This document shows, in pieces, positions 26,510-35,545 of a stretch of DNA of 64,000 bases. The stretch spans positions 1,922,001-1,986,000 of the forward strand of contig NZ_CP139368.1 in the NCBI RefSeq assembly GCF_034120055.1. The letters are read 5' to 3'. Source of the DNA: Microbacterium rhizosphaerae. GTDB lineage: Bacteria; Actinomycetota; Actinomycetes; Actinomycetales; Microbacteriaceae. A model generated the notes under the pieces. It was not told the DNA's origin. It searched no databases and saw only the letters and a list, made by a program, of their open reading frames with translations. The position numbers and the translations under genes were made by a program. Position 1 is the first letter of the stretch. Every line of letters begins with the position of its first letter.

Positions 26510-27023
26510 CGGCTAACATTGGAACCAGCGAACGGATTTCCGGAGAAATCTGTGAGTGCGGGATTTCGAGCAACATGGCGAGGGCAATCGCCGCCATGAG
26601 GAGATCGGTGCGCCTTTCGTCACCGTCGACCTTGATAGCCGCGCGCTGCCGAACGCCTTCGATCCTGCGTAGGCCGTCATCGAACCATTCGCGGTTGTAG
26701 GCTGGTCGACGCGCTAGAAACGCGGCGACAGTGGCAAAAGTCCGCCGTCTCCGACGTGCGTTCCTGAGCTCGGCGTTCACGCCACCGCCGCCACCGCCGC
26801 CATCGGGATCTCGATTCCCTCCACGATGCGCCCCGGGAATCGCGCTCCTCGTGAGTAGGTTCTGATCGCATTCTATGCAGATGAACAACGCTTCTGCTAC
26901 GTCACGTTGGCCATGCTGATTGCACGTCAACGCGCCACATGACCTGCATGCCGCAACAGGATCTGACGCGGCAGTGGAAGGGATACTTGCGCACTTGTGA
27001 AGGCAGGAAAGACACTGGCTCAT
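26493..27023 (-). CDS. Zinc-ribbon-type protein, unknown function
   Basis: 176 residues from ATG at 27023, chosen because the sequence becomes protein-like there (MSQCLSCLHKC); the frame is open to 27218. Paired metal-binding clusters occupy the first 60 residues: CLSC, CRSCGALTC, H in NQHGQ, and CIEC. A Gly-rich linker (DGGGGGGGV) follows, then a helical C-terminal domain. Cysteine spacing resembles treble-clef or B-box-like fingers. It is translationally coupled to the downstream membrane protein, suggesting the two act together. Confidence 0.65.
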   Translation of the reverse strand: MSQCLSCLHKCASIPSTAASDPVAACRSCGALTCNQHGQRDVAEALFICIECDQNLLTRSAIPGAHRGGNRDPDGGGGGGGVNAELRNARRRRRTFATVAAFLARRPAYNREWFDDGLRRIEGVRQRAAIKVDGDERRTDLLMAAIALAMLLEIPHSQISPEIRSLVPMLAGESYA

Positions 27024-27310
27024 GGCCAATGCGCTATCACCTGAGGTCACCCGTGTCAAGGGCACGTTCCGATGGCGAGCCGCAAGTAGGTAGGCCCGCT
27101 GATCGGCCTGGGTAGTCTGCGGAAACCTCGCCGGACCCTTTGTAGAGTCCGCCAATAGGTGTAGCAGCCGACGCGACGTCCTTGGCGAAAGAAGTTCGTC
27201 TGCGCACGTTGTTCTCACGGCAATGCATGCCGATATGCTGAGCGGCCAGGGTGTGCTGATCCGACAGGGGCTCTAGTCGGAAGGCGCTGGGGAGTGCATA
27301 GGGGGAATGC

Positions 27311-27919
27311 ATGCGCGCAACAACTGCGGTGATCCTCGCGGCCGGAATCTTGCTTCTGAGCGGGTGCGCTGCGCAAGCGAATGCGACACAACAAGCCCCC
27401 GGCAACGATATGCCGACCGGTCCCGGTGCCTCGGCGGCTGCAAGCCAACTGCCGAGTGTCGCAGCCGCGCCTGCGTCCGGCACGGATGCGCAGCATGTGT
27501 GGGAGGTCTGCTACAAGCCGGATTCGTCGGCAGATGAGGTTACGGCGAACCTAAATCTCACGAATGAGATTCTGACAGCCTTCCCCACGGAGTGGACGCA
27601 GAACGTGCCCGTTCCGACTGGAGCCAACGACGGTGTGTGCCACCAGCACGTCAACACCGCGGGCACCGGCGGTGTCAAGGACGTGTGGTGGCTGCATTTC
27701 ACCGACCTGCACGCCGGATATGCCGCGGCGACCGCTTGGGACGCGCAATTGAAAGCGGCTGGTGCCCAAGCGGCGTGTCAGCCAGGCTTCGGCCTCGATC
27801 AGGGCGCGGACGCTATATACAGCTGCTCATACGCTCTGCCGACGGGGTACCAGGCGCAGATCAGCCATCACACCTCGAGCTCCGGCGTAGACCTTCAGAT
27901 CCAGCCACCGCTGTCGTGA
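27311..27919 (+). CDS. Secreted lipoprotein, unknown function
   Basis: 202 residues with AGGGGGA before the ATG. The signal peptide ends in a lipobox LLSGC (Cys19), so the mature protein is lipid-anchored on the cell surface. After a Ser/Ala-rich linker, a domain of about 150 residues contains four cysteines (VCYKPD, VCHQH, AACQPG, YSCSY) that could form two disulfides. It precedes a second lipoprotein gene by about 70 bases. No family recognised. Confidence 0.75.
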   Translation: MRATTAVILAAGILLLSGCAAQANATQQAPGNDMPTGPGASAAASQLPSVAAAPASGTDAQHVWEVCYKPDSSADEVTANLNLTNEILTAFPTEWTQNVPVPTGANDGVCHQHVNTAGTGGVKDVWWLHFTDLHAGYAAATAWDAQLKAAGAQAACQPGFGLDQGADAIYSCSYALPTGYQAQISHHTSSSGVDLQIQPPLS

Positions 27920-27992
27920 ATGGACTTCGATCCCGACGGTGCGCATTGGTTCCATCTTCCGATCGACAGTGCTGGGAGGCACCTTGCCAGGG

Positions 27993-29873
27993 ATGCGTAC
28001 TTCTCCGGAGCTCGCGCGAGTAGGCCATGTGTCCGCTCGACGACGTGGCACGCGATTGCTCGGCTTGGTCATGGCCGGCGCGCTGGCAGTGGCGGGCCTC
28101 ACCGGCTGCACACAATCAACCCCTGCTGCTAAGCCGGGCGTCCTTGTCGCCCACGTGAAGGGACAAGACAAGACAGTCGCCGTGACCGCTCCCAAGCTGG
28201 ACGACACGTCGATAGCCGACCTGAAGTCGATTACTGATCTGGGGCCCGTCGCTGTTGGTGTGCCAGTCCACCTGGGCGTGGACGGCGGTCTGCCCAAGGC
28301 AGGCGCAACAATTTCAAAGACCTACGCGAAGCCCCTCCCTAACGGCGCTGCTGCGACCTTCATATGGTGGGATCCGACCGCCGGAGCATGGGAGGCCGTG
28401 CCGTCAGAGCTCAGCAAGGACCGGCGCGTGCTTACGGCTCACGTCGAGCACTTCTCGATATGGGACGACCTAGTGGCTGGGAGTGCTGGGGCGATAAGTG
28501 CTGTGACGTCCGCCGCGAAGTCGGCGGGACAGAGCGTGTCGAATGTCATCAAGATCGTTGGCCAGGGGGTGAGTGCCGCCAATAAGGCGATCTCCAATGC
28601 GGTGCAGAGTGGCGCAGATGCGCTCTTCTACGGCGCCGGCGAGGTCCTCAGCACCCGAGCCGACGCGCCGCAATGCACGGGTGGCAACCCGGACTGGGTC
28701 GAAAGCGCCGTGTTCATCCAGGACTATCAGACGAACCCATTGCGCTTCTGCGTGGGCTCTGACTCGGCAGGAAACGTCGTCGTCAAGGCAGCGGCGAACC
28801 GAGCCTACGCATTTCCGTACACGCTGGCCGTCGCTCCGGTTTCCGAGGAGGGAGAGGCGCTCGGCTTCAAGAAGGCGCTCGACTCCGCCGTCGACCTCGA
28901 CAAGGACATCGCCAACTCGGTCGCGACGCTCACGAACGGGGGTCGTCTGATCCTGCCCGGGGAGACGGCAAGTTTCACGTTCAGTCAGGACGCGATCGCG
29001 GCCCTCAAGGACCCTGCGGTGTTGTCCGCATCAGAGCCGAACCTCGTGACGTGGTTGATGGCCGAGCTGACGTCGATGCTCGTCAAGTACGGGATCTCGC
29101 TCGATACGAGTTACGTGTCTGCCGTGCTGAAGTTGGCGACCTGCGCTCGGGACTACATGGACGTCAAGGATTTGGGCTCGCTGGCGAAGGTGGCGAGTAG
29201 CTGTGCTGACGCCTCCATCGGGCAGGACGTCCTGACCAACTACCTGAAGCTTCAGGGCGCCGCGGGTAGTGCCCTCGACGCTGCCAAGAAGGTCATGGAC
29301 AAGATCGGCATCTGCTTGATCTTCATCTCCGCCGGGTTTGACGCGGTCACCTACGGCACGGACAGTCAACTGCCCAGCTCCGCGCGCACCGTCAACATCA
29401 CGGCGAAGCCCTTCCCGGCGTATGGGCACTGGGTCATCGATTCGACCGGCATCGGGCCGATCAAGCTGAACAAGACGTCGTATTCGCAGTTCTCGTCCTT
29501 CTTGGCGAAGACTTGGCAGCAACCGATGTGCGGACAGATCACCGCATATGCCGCAGCGGGTGTGCCCAAGGGTGGTGCTTCAGGCTGGGAGGTCTATGGC
29601 ACCGGTGTGAAGGACGGTCCGTACACCGAGCTTGACCTGATCACGTTCGACACGTCCAAGGTGGTCAATGCGCCGCGGACCGCGAGTGGGATCACGCTGG
29701 GCACGAAGGAGTCCGTGTTGGCGGGGATGGGGTTGACTTCAACGCCGACGGTTCTCGAGCCGGGAATGCAGTACTCCTGGACTGAAAACGGCACGCCAAT
29801 GCTCGCTGTGGCTCACAACGGCGTCGTCGACATCATCGCGGTCAACCTCGCGCTTTGGTACGGAGACTGCTAA
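27993..29873 (+). CDS. Large lipoprotein, unknown function
   Basis: 626 residues from ATG 27993; GTG 28029 would give a more compact signal peptide and GTG 27939 a longer one. The lipobox is GLTGC after MAGALAVA. The domain after it has GVPVHLGVDGGLPKAGATIS and a WWDP..AWEAV segment typical of a beta-sandwich, then helical stretches and a C-terminal domain. Several cysteine pairs are present. It follows another lipoprotein and precedes a membrane coiled-coil protein, forming an exported-protein cluster. Function unknown. Confidence 0.75.
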   Translation: MRTSPELARVGHVSARRRGTRLLGLVMAGALAVAGLTGCTQSTPAAKPGVLVAHVKGQDKTVAVTAPKLDDTSIADLKSITDLGPVAVGVPVHLGVDGGLPKAGATISKTYAKPLPNGAAATFIWWDPTAGAWEAVPSELSKDRRVLTAHVEHFSIWDDLVAGSAGAISAVTSAAKSAGQSVSNVIKIVGQGVSAANKAISNAVQSGADALFYGAGEVLSTRADAPQCTGGNPDWVESAVFIQDYQTNPLRFCVGSDSAGNVVVKAAANRAYAFPYTLAVAPVSEEGEALGFKKALDSAVDLDKDIANSVATLTNGGRLILPGETASFTFSQDAIAALKDPAVLSASEPNLVTWLMAELTSMLVKYGISLDTSYVSAVLKLATCARDYMDVKDLGSLAKVASSCADASIGQDVLTNYLKLQGAAGSALDAAKKVMDKIGICLIFISAGFDAVTYGTDSQLPSSARTVNITAKPFPAYGHWVIDSTGIGPIKLNKTSYSQFSSFLAKTWQQPMCGQITAYAAAGVPKGGASGWEVYGTGVKDGPYTELDLITFDTSKVVNAPRTASGITLGTKESVLAGMGLTSTPTVLEPGMQYSWTENGTPMLAVAHNGVVDIIAVNLALWYGDC

Positions 29874-29930
29874 GTGTTCGAGCTGGATCTCGAACGCCGA
29901 CAAGACATCGACGCAAGGGAGTGGTAACTC

Positions 29931-30899
29931 GTGGAGAAGCCGACGTTCCAACGCAAGGTGCTCGTTCCGTGTGGATGGGCAAGCCTCATTGGGCTGCTGC
30001 CCGGCTTCTTGCTCATGCTTGGGTCGCAGAACCTGACGGACTACCCGTTTTCGCCGGCCCTTTGGCTCATCATCGGTCCGCTCTTCTTTGCCGTGCCGAC
30101 GTTTCTGGTCCAAAGCGTGCGTCTGGGTATCGCGAGCTCGGAGTATCAGGAGCGTCAACGAAACGAGTGGAACACGCGAAAGTTGGCGGAGGCTGCCGCC
30201 GATCGGGCGGCTGAGGACGCGGCGAAACATCGGGCGAAGCGTCTGGCCGCGGAGGTCGACGAGCGCAGCGAACGCGCCGTGGAGTTGTTCGAATCGCTTC
30301 CCAAGTGGCTCGACAACTCTGCGTCATGGGTCGCGGATGCGAGGAAACACTTTGCGGCGGGTGCATTTTCGCCCTTCTGGTCGTCGATCGAGAATGCTTA
30401 CGCAGCGCTCGGCGCATACAACGGGAACGTGCGTGCGATCGAGAACCTTGCGACTCGGTATCGGGCCGACGTGACAGAACTACACCGCCTCGAGAGCCGC
30501 GTCTTTCCGGCGGCTTTCCCTATCGACCTCGATGACGTGCGAGCAACCGCGGCTGCAGAGGAAGCCGCCCGCCAGCTCGGGGGCGTCGTCTACGAGGCGC
30601 AACGGCACCCCGTATTCGCGCAAATCTGGGAACAGCGACGAACCACCGCTGCTGTCAGCGCGGGGTTTGCGAACCTCGAAGATGCCGTCAACCGCATGAG
30701 CTTGAGTCTGCAGTCAAGCGTCGCCGGATTGAGTCTCGTGATACAAAGTGAACTCAGCGAGTCGAGATCAGCTTCTGGTGCGGCAGCAAGCGCCGCCGAC
30801 CGCCTCGCTTCAGCACAGCTCACCAACCAAATCGCGCTCAACAAGCGCGTCGACGACGCGGTATGGCTTCTGGAGCAGGCGGAGCGTCGCGCGGTCTGA
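29931..30899 (+). CDS. Two-pass membrane protein with long helical cytoplasmic domain
   Basis: 322 residues from GTG 29931 with AAGGGAG 9 bases upstream. Two membrane segments (about residues 12-31 and 44-64) are followed by an Arg/Glu/Ala-rich helix (RKLAEAAADRAAEDAAKHRA) and a long helical domain to the end, probably coiled coil. It is close downstream of the large lipoprotein (57-base gap), likely the same transcript. No family recognised. Confidence 0.7.
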   Translation: MEKPTFQRKVLVPCGWASLIGLLPGFLLMLGSQNLTDYPFSPALWLIIGPLFFAVPTFLVQSVRLGIASSEYQERQRNEWNTRKLAEAAADRAAEDAAKHRAKRLAAEVDERSERAVELFESLPKWLDNSASWVADARKHFAAGAFSPFWSSIENAYAALGAYNGNVRAIENLATRYRADVTELHRLESRVFPAAFPIDLDDVRATAAAEEAARQLGGVVYEAQRHPVFAQIWEQRRTTAAVSAGFANLEDAVNRMSLSLQSSVAGLSLVIQSELSESRSASGAAASAADRLASAQLTNQIALNKRVDDAVWLLEQAERRAV

Positions 30900-31152
30900 C
30901 GCTGGGTGATTGAATCCACCCACCCCGCTGAATACGTGCACCCCCAGGTTCATCACGCTTCATTGCGACGCCGAGCGACCAACTCGACGACATCGAGGAA
31001 TCCGACTAACTGGGGCCTCTTGTGAGCCATCTCTAATCGCTGGACAATGGCCCCGGTTGGCAACCAATGACGGTGTACGCGGGTCGGCGCAGGGGACGCG
31101 GTTCGATCGTGAACACCATCGATGCCCACGTCAGTGGTTGGGGGAAACGGTG

Positions 31153-32763
31153 ATGGACGACCCGTGCGAAAAGCAGGAGCCGGAACCGCGTCAGACGAGC
31201 GATCGGTATAACGAGACCTTCGACGTCAACCTGCTTGACCGGCCGCGAAGACCTATCACGGACCCGACGCTGGGAGTCCCGGTGGCGAAGAGTGAGGGGG
31301 AGAAGCACGACTCCCGTCGGCTCGTCGCCCTCGGCGACTCGCTGACGCAGGGCTTCCAGCATCTCGCGATCAAGAACACGAGCATTAGCTGGCCGGCGAT
31401 GATCGCGGCGCGGCTCGGACTCGGCGCAGACGAATTCCGATATCCGGTCTTCCCTGAATTCGGCGGCTACCCCTACAACCTGGAAGTGCTGCTCGGACTA
31501 CTTACGGACGAGCCCCTGAAGGATATTGAGAGCATCCTCGCCCACCTCATGGAGGTCAAGCACTACTACGTCCCGATCGATGGCCCGCTGATGCCGGACC
31601 CGATCTATCCAAACGACAACCTGGCAGTATGGGGCTGGGACATTCGGGATCTGCTCTCCCGCACCGTTGAGACGGAACGGACCGCCATCGGCCACGAGGG
31701 TCGACTCGATGAGTTGAGCCCGAAGATTGGCCAAGCGATGAACCGGACAGGGCTGGTCACGCTCGCGGAAATCGTAGAGATGGAACGCGACGGGACGCGC
31801 ATTCCGATGGAGGGTCCGCCGCGCACGGCCCTCGAGCTCGCGCACGATCGCGGCAACGTCGACGGCACCGACGGTATCGAGACACTGCTCATCTGGATCG
31901 GTTCGAATAACGCGCTGGGCGCCATCTCGACGATGAAGATTGTTCCCTCGGGCGACGACTTCAAGGACCTGAACAAGAAGTCTGCCTACAACGTCTGGCT
32001 GCCCAAGCACTTCGAGGAGGAGTTGAAGGAGCTTGAGGGAGAGGTCGCGAAAATCAAAGCCGAGCATGTGATCTGGGGCACCGTTCCGCACGTCACGATC
32101 CCCCCTCTGGCGCACGGCCTCCGCGGACGCCTGCCCGACAACCACCGCTATTTCAACTACTACGCGTACCCATGGGAAGACGAAAAGTCGTTCAAGCCCG
32201 ACCACCCGCACCTGACCGGCGAGGAAGCTTGGACGATCGACAGCGTGATCGATGCCTACAACGACGCGATCGTCGCGATGGTTCGTCGCCAGCGCTGCGA
32301 GTTCAAACGGGATTGGCGGATCGTGGACACATGCGGCCTGCTCGACCGATTGGCGGTGCGTCGGAACGGTGCCGAGGGTCAGGCCTTCGACTATCTACCT
32401 CCCTACGAGTTCCCGAAGGAGTACATCCGAGACGGCAAGAACCTGGACACCCGTTTCATCGATGTCGAAGAAGTCGACGCCAGCTTCGTCCTGAGAGCCG
32501 GCGGCTTGATCGGCCTCGATGGTGTCCATCCGACGACCGCCGGCTACGGGCTCGTCGCGGACGAGTTCATGAAGGTCATGCACGACGCCGGTGTCGCCTT
32601 CCCCAACCTGTCGAACGGGGATGCTCCGCACCCGGTGTGGGCCGAGATCATCAAGGCAGACAGCATCCTGAGCAATCTCCCGGTCCGGATCGACGGAGCG
32701 CTCGACCTGATTAGGACCCTTGAAGAAAAGTGGGACGTCATCTCCGACGCCGAATGGGCATGA
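31153..32763 (+). CDS. Large SGNH/GDSL-type hydrolase
   Basis: 536 residues from ATG 31153, preceded by a GGGGGAAA purine run. Block I is LVALGDSLTQGF (nucleophile Ser in GDSL), block III is WIGSNNALG (GxN form), and block V is IGLDGVHPTTAGYGLVAD with the catalytic Asp-His pair. Normal SGNH enzymes are 200-350 residues; here about 200 extra residues lie between blocks I and III and between III and V. No signal peptide is visible, so it is probably cytoplasmic. Such enzymes are esterases or lipases; the substrate here is unknown. It stands alone between exported-protein genes. Confidence 0.85.
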   Translation: MDDPCEKQEPEPRQTSDRYNETFDVNLLDRPRRPITDPTLGVPVAKSEGEKHDSRRLVALGDSLTQGFQHLAIKNTSISWPAMIAARLGLGADEFRYPVFPEFGGYPYNLEVLLGLLTDEPLKDIESILAHLMEVKHYYVPIDGPLMPDPIYPNDNLAVWGWDIRDLLSRTVETERTAIGHEGRLDELSPKIGQAMNRTGLVTLAEIVEMERDGTRIPMEGPPRTALELAHDRGNVDGTDGIETLLIWIGSNNALGAISTMKIVPSGDDFKDLNKKSAYNVWLPKHFEEELKELEGEVAKIKAEHVIWGTVPHVTIPPLAHGLRGRLPDNHRYFNYYAYPWEDEKSFKPDHPHLTGEEAWTIDSVIDAYNDAIVAMVRRQRCEFKRDWRIVDTCGLLDRLAVRRNGAEGQAFDYLPPYEFPKEYIRDGKNLDTRFIDVEEVDASFVLRAGGLIGLDGVHPTTAGYGLVADEFMKVMHDAGVAFPNLSNGDAPHPVWAEIIKADSILSNLPVRIDGALDLIRTLEEKWDVISDAEWA

Positions 32764-32905
32764 CGAGATGCGTCGTCGCGACAGCCAATCCTTTACACGA
32801 CGTGACGACACCTGGGTGCGACGTGCGTTCGCGCAGCACGGTCGCCTGGACTGATGTGCCCGCTGTTCATCACCAGCTCGGCAGCGAGCTGGTTGGTCAC
32901 ACGCC

Positions 32906-34111
32906 TCAGCTCTTGGCGCTCGAGGTATCTGACGAGGCCGCCGTGTCAGTTGTGCTCGACTGGGCCGTCGGGGCACCGGGCGGCGTGAATGAATCGATGC
33001 CTTTCAGCGGTCGTTCGAGCAGGAGCAAGACGACGGGCGAGATCGCGACCACCGCGAGCACGAAGATAATTGTCGCGGCCTGCCAGCCGTCGATCTTGCT
33101 ATCAGACGCCAGGTAGATCACCCACAACGAGAGGATCGCCGAGAAGATCAGGGCAATCGTGAGTACTCGCATTGCCACCTTTGAAAGCGCGCGCCAACGC
33201 TTGCGATCCTTAGTGAACTGGTGGACGAAGTCAACGAACTCCGTGTAGTACGCGATCCGTTCATCCTCCAGATCGAGTTGCTTCTGGAGGAGTCCCGGCT
33301 CATAGACGGGGATTCCGGCCCGAGCCTTCAAGATGTCGGCGGCCACGGAGCGGCGAGCGGCATCGTCAAGGTACAAGAAGAGTTCGGCGTCGGGCGCCAC
33401 AGCCCAACCGAGCGAGCGCGTGAGCGTTTGCTCCTCCTCGAGAAACGCCGTTGTGCTCTTCTCGAAGAAGCTCTCGTTCGAGGCCGCGGGCTTCTTCAGG
33501 AAGTCTGGCAGTGGGCGCCTCGCCCTTGCGAGTTCGGTTACCAGAGCAGCCACCCCGTCGGGTTTGCTCTCAGTCGCCGGCTTGGTGGCGGCTTTGTCAG
33601 CGGAGTTGTCCTGTTGCGCTTTCTTCGAGGGCGGCGATGCCGGCTCGTCAGGGGCTGTGCCGTCGACTGACGTCTTGTCCGTCTCAGCGCCAGCGCTCGT
33701 CGGCGAGTCTGAGCGCGTGTCATCACTGTTGCCGCCCCGATCTTCGACGCGAGCGCCCGAGGGGAAATCGGGAAAGGGTGTGTCTATCGGGATGAGGCGG
33801 GCAACCTGGACACCGCGGTCCGCGAGCTTGTTCCAGCCCTCTTGGAATATCGGGAGCTCTTGCCACGACGGCTGTGAGACGACAACCTGCGTCGTGTCCT
33901 TATCGTCCTTGGCGATTAGGACAGTCGACTTGCCGGGAGACATGAGCTCCTGGAGAGCTGTCGAATCGTCGTGATCGTCCGAACCCAATGGGATCTCGAC
34001 GACTGCATCCTTTTCTAGGGCAAGGTCGATGTCGTCGAGGAGCTCGCCAACAAGTGCCGGATCGATGTCGCGATCGCCGTTGGACCGCGTGATAAATATA
34101 CGACGCGCCAT
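32906..34111 (-). CDS. Membrane protein with N-terminal domain and linker, unknown
   Basis: 401 residues, ATG preceded by AGGGGG. Residues about 1-115 form a compact domain (MARRIFITRSNGDRDIDPAL, then KSTVLIAKDDKDTTQVVVSQ), which superficially resembles nucleotide-sensing or TIR-like folds but has no decisive motif. A long acidic, Ser/Pro-rich linker (about 115-190) follows, then a helical domain and two membrane segments near the C-terminus (about 320-341 and 347-368). It is convergent with the SGNH gene. Function unknown. Confidence 0.7.
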   Translation of the reverse strand: MARRIFITRSNGDRDIDPALVGELLDDIDLALEKDAVVEIPLGSDDHDDSTALQELMSPGKSTVLIAKDDKDTTQVVVSQPSWQELPIFQEGWNKLADRGVQVARLIPIDTPFPDFPSGARVEDRGGNSDDTRSDSPTSAGAETDKTSVDGTAPDEPASPPSKKAQQDNSADKAATKPATESKPDGVAALVTELARARRPLPDFLKKPAASNESFFEKSTTAFLEEEQTLTRSLGWAVAPDAELFLYLDDAARRSVAADILKARAGIPVYEPGLLQKQLDLEDERIAYYTEFVDFVHQFTKDRKRWRALSKVAMRVLTIALIFSAILSLWVIYLASDSKIDGWQAATIIFVLAVVAISPVVLLLLERPLKGIDSFTPPGAPTAQSSTTDTAASSDTSSAKS

Positions 34112-34250
34112 TTGAGCCCCCTAGGTCAAGTGCGCATGCCTACGTACTAGTCAGAAGTACGGAAACGACTATGCACCCGCTATGGGCCAGCTGGCAAGAG
34201 CTTTGCGAGAAGCCGAGGAGTCGAGGATCGAGCCTTAGTGCGACCCTCCG

Positions 34251-34421
34251 CTATGCCGTTGCGCCATCGTCGCTGTAGCTGGCCGACGCCACGGAGGGGA
34301 TCGTGCCGATCACCACGATGCGGCACGAGTGGCAGGCGTAGCCGCTCCCGGCGTCCCTGAGTACCGCACCGCACTCGGGGCACCGGGGCGTTTGTGCATC
34401 ATCCAGCGGATCGCTGTTCAA
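34251..34421 (-). CDS. Small zinc-ribbon protein with TTG start
   Basis: 56 residues, too short for most gene finders. Start is TTG at 34421, preceded by GGGAG at 6 bases, and an upstream in-frame stop excludes any longer form. The sequence has two CxxC knuckles, RCPECGAVLRD and GYACHSC, spaced as in a four-cysteine zinc ribbon, then a hydrophobic strand and a short polar tail. Small proteins like this often bind nucleic acid or a partner. Nothing more can be said. Confidence 0.65.
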   Translation of the reverse strand: MNSDPLDDAQTPRCPECGAVLRDAGSGYACHSCRIVVIGTIPSVASASYSDDGATA

Positions 34422-34640
34422 GGTGTTCTCCCGGGCATCGTCGCGACTTCAGAACTCGAGCCTATTCTGCCTACCGGGAACCGAACACGAGGTGGCCGAC
34501 TCGCATCGCCGCGACATGGTGGCCGCCCCGCCGGGCGCCAGCGAGTAGTTTCGAGTGTTACTGTGCATACGCTTGCTCTAACCTGGAAGACAGGTTCGAC
34601 CGCTGTCGGCGTCCGTTCGAACCGAAGAGGGGTCTTCGCG

Positions 34641-34991
34641 GTGGGAACGAACAAGCGATACGCCAGCTACTACGACCGGCTCGGCGATGAACGTGCGCTG
34701 GCCAGCTGTGCGGCGAAGGGTGGGCTGCAGAGTCTGGGGGAGCGCGAGCTCGATCTGGCGAAGGAGCTGACCACGACGGATCCGGAACCGAAACCAGTGC
34801 GGGCTTGGGTTCGGTTCTACGATCACCCGATCAACGTCAGAGCGCTCGCATGCCGATGGACGTCGCGCGCGATCGAGGTCTCGTTCGTGGCGGGCGGCAA
34901 GGAGTACAAGACCTGGGTGTGGTCGAACGCGGTGGTAGAGGATCGTGAGCCGCGCGCCGATCCGGACAAGTATGGCCCTTCCGGGCAATAA
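34641..34991 (+). CDS. Small hypothetical protein
   Basis: 116 residues from GTG 34641 with GAGGGG about 8 bases upstream. Conserved-looking blocks are KRYASYYDRLGDERALASCA, then WVRFYDHPINVRALACRWTS and GGKEYKTWVWSNAVV, resembling a beta-rich small domain I have seen in actinobacterial plasmid and phage gene sets without function. It begins a two-gene run with the HicB-like gene 108 bases downstream. Confidence 0.65.
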   Translation: MGTNKRYASYYDRLGDERALASCAAKGGLQSLGERELDLAKELTTTDPEPKPVRAWVRFYDHPINVRALACRWTSRAIEVSFVAGGKEYKTWVWSNAVVEDREPRADPDKYGPSGQ

Positions 34992-35099
34992 GGACGATGG
35001 TCGCGCGCCTTGACGCGGCGGGGGCGCGGCGCGTTGTGCCCGTGAGGGGCATAACCGTTGATGATCGATGTTGCTGAACCTCGTCCTACTCTGGGGAGG

Positions 35100-35303
35100 A
35101 TGGATGCCTACGCGACGAAGTGCTACGACATCACCGTCGAACGGAACGGTGACGTCTGGCGCATCGAGATACCTGAGCTCGGTGCGTCGACGACGGCCGA
35201 TTCGCTCGAACACGTCGTTCGCGTCGCGCAACGCTTCATCGCGACTGATCGCGGCGTACCTCTGACCTCATTCATTGTTCAGATAACGAGGTTGGTGGAG
35301 TAG
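35100..35303 (+). CDS. HicB-like small protein
   Basis: 67 residues from ATG 35100; GGGGAGG directly abuts this ATG, so ATG 35058 or 35061 may be the true start. The fold pattern is that of a HicB partial RNase H-like domain: YDITVERNGDVWRIEIPEL, then LEHVVRVAQRFIA. No HicA toxin is adjacent, so it is either an orphan antitoxin-like protein or a plain regulator. Confidence 0.6.
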   Translation: MDAYATKCYDITVERNGDVWRIEIPELGASTTADSLEHVVRVAQRFIATDRGVPLTSFIVQITRLVE

Positions 35304-35347
35304 GAAAAGCGTGCCAGCGCGGCGTTGGGATCGTCGCGCCTAGCTCG

Positions 35348-35381
35348 TGCTTCCGATGGAGTGATGCTTCCGATGGAGTGA
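35348..35381. repeat. Perfect 17-base tandem duplication
   Basis: The unit TGCTTCCGATGGAGTGA occurs twice in a row (35348-35364 and 35365-35381), about 165 bases before lsr2. It may be a replication-slippage product or a pair of binding sites. Confidence 0.85.
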
Positions 35382-35545
35382 TCAGACGGCACTCCAGATT
35401 TCGGCGGTCGATGACCGGGCGTACTCCTTTCGCCCCGCATTCGGATAAATGGGTGTCCGGAGTGAACACAGGAAATTGCCCTGGAGAGCGATGATGAGGC
35501 GCTTCTAATCTCGACGCCCTGTCATTGAGGACTAATGTCGTCAGC

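Noticed and set aside
32906..33300. TIR-domain identity for the 34111-32906 protein
   Set aside because: The first residues resemble a TIR-type start only loosely, and no catalytic Glu in context could be identified.
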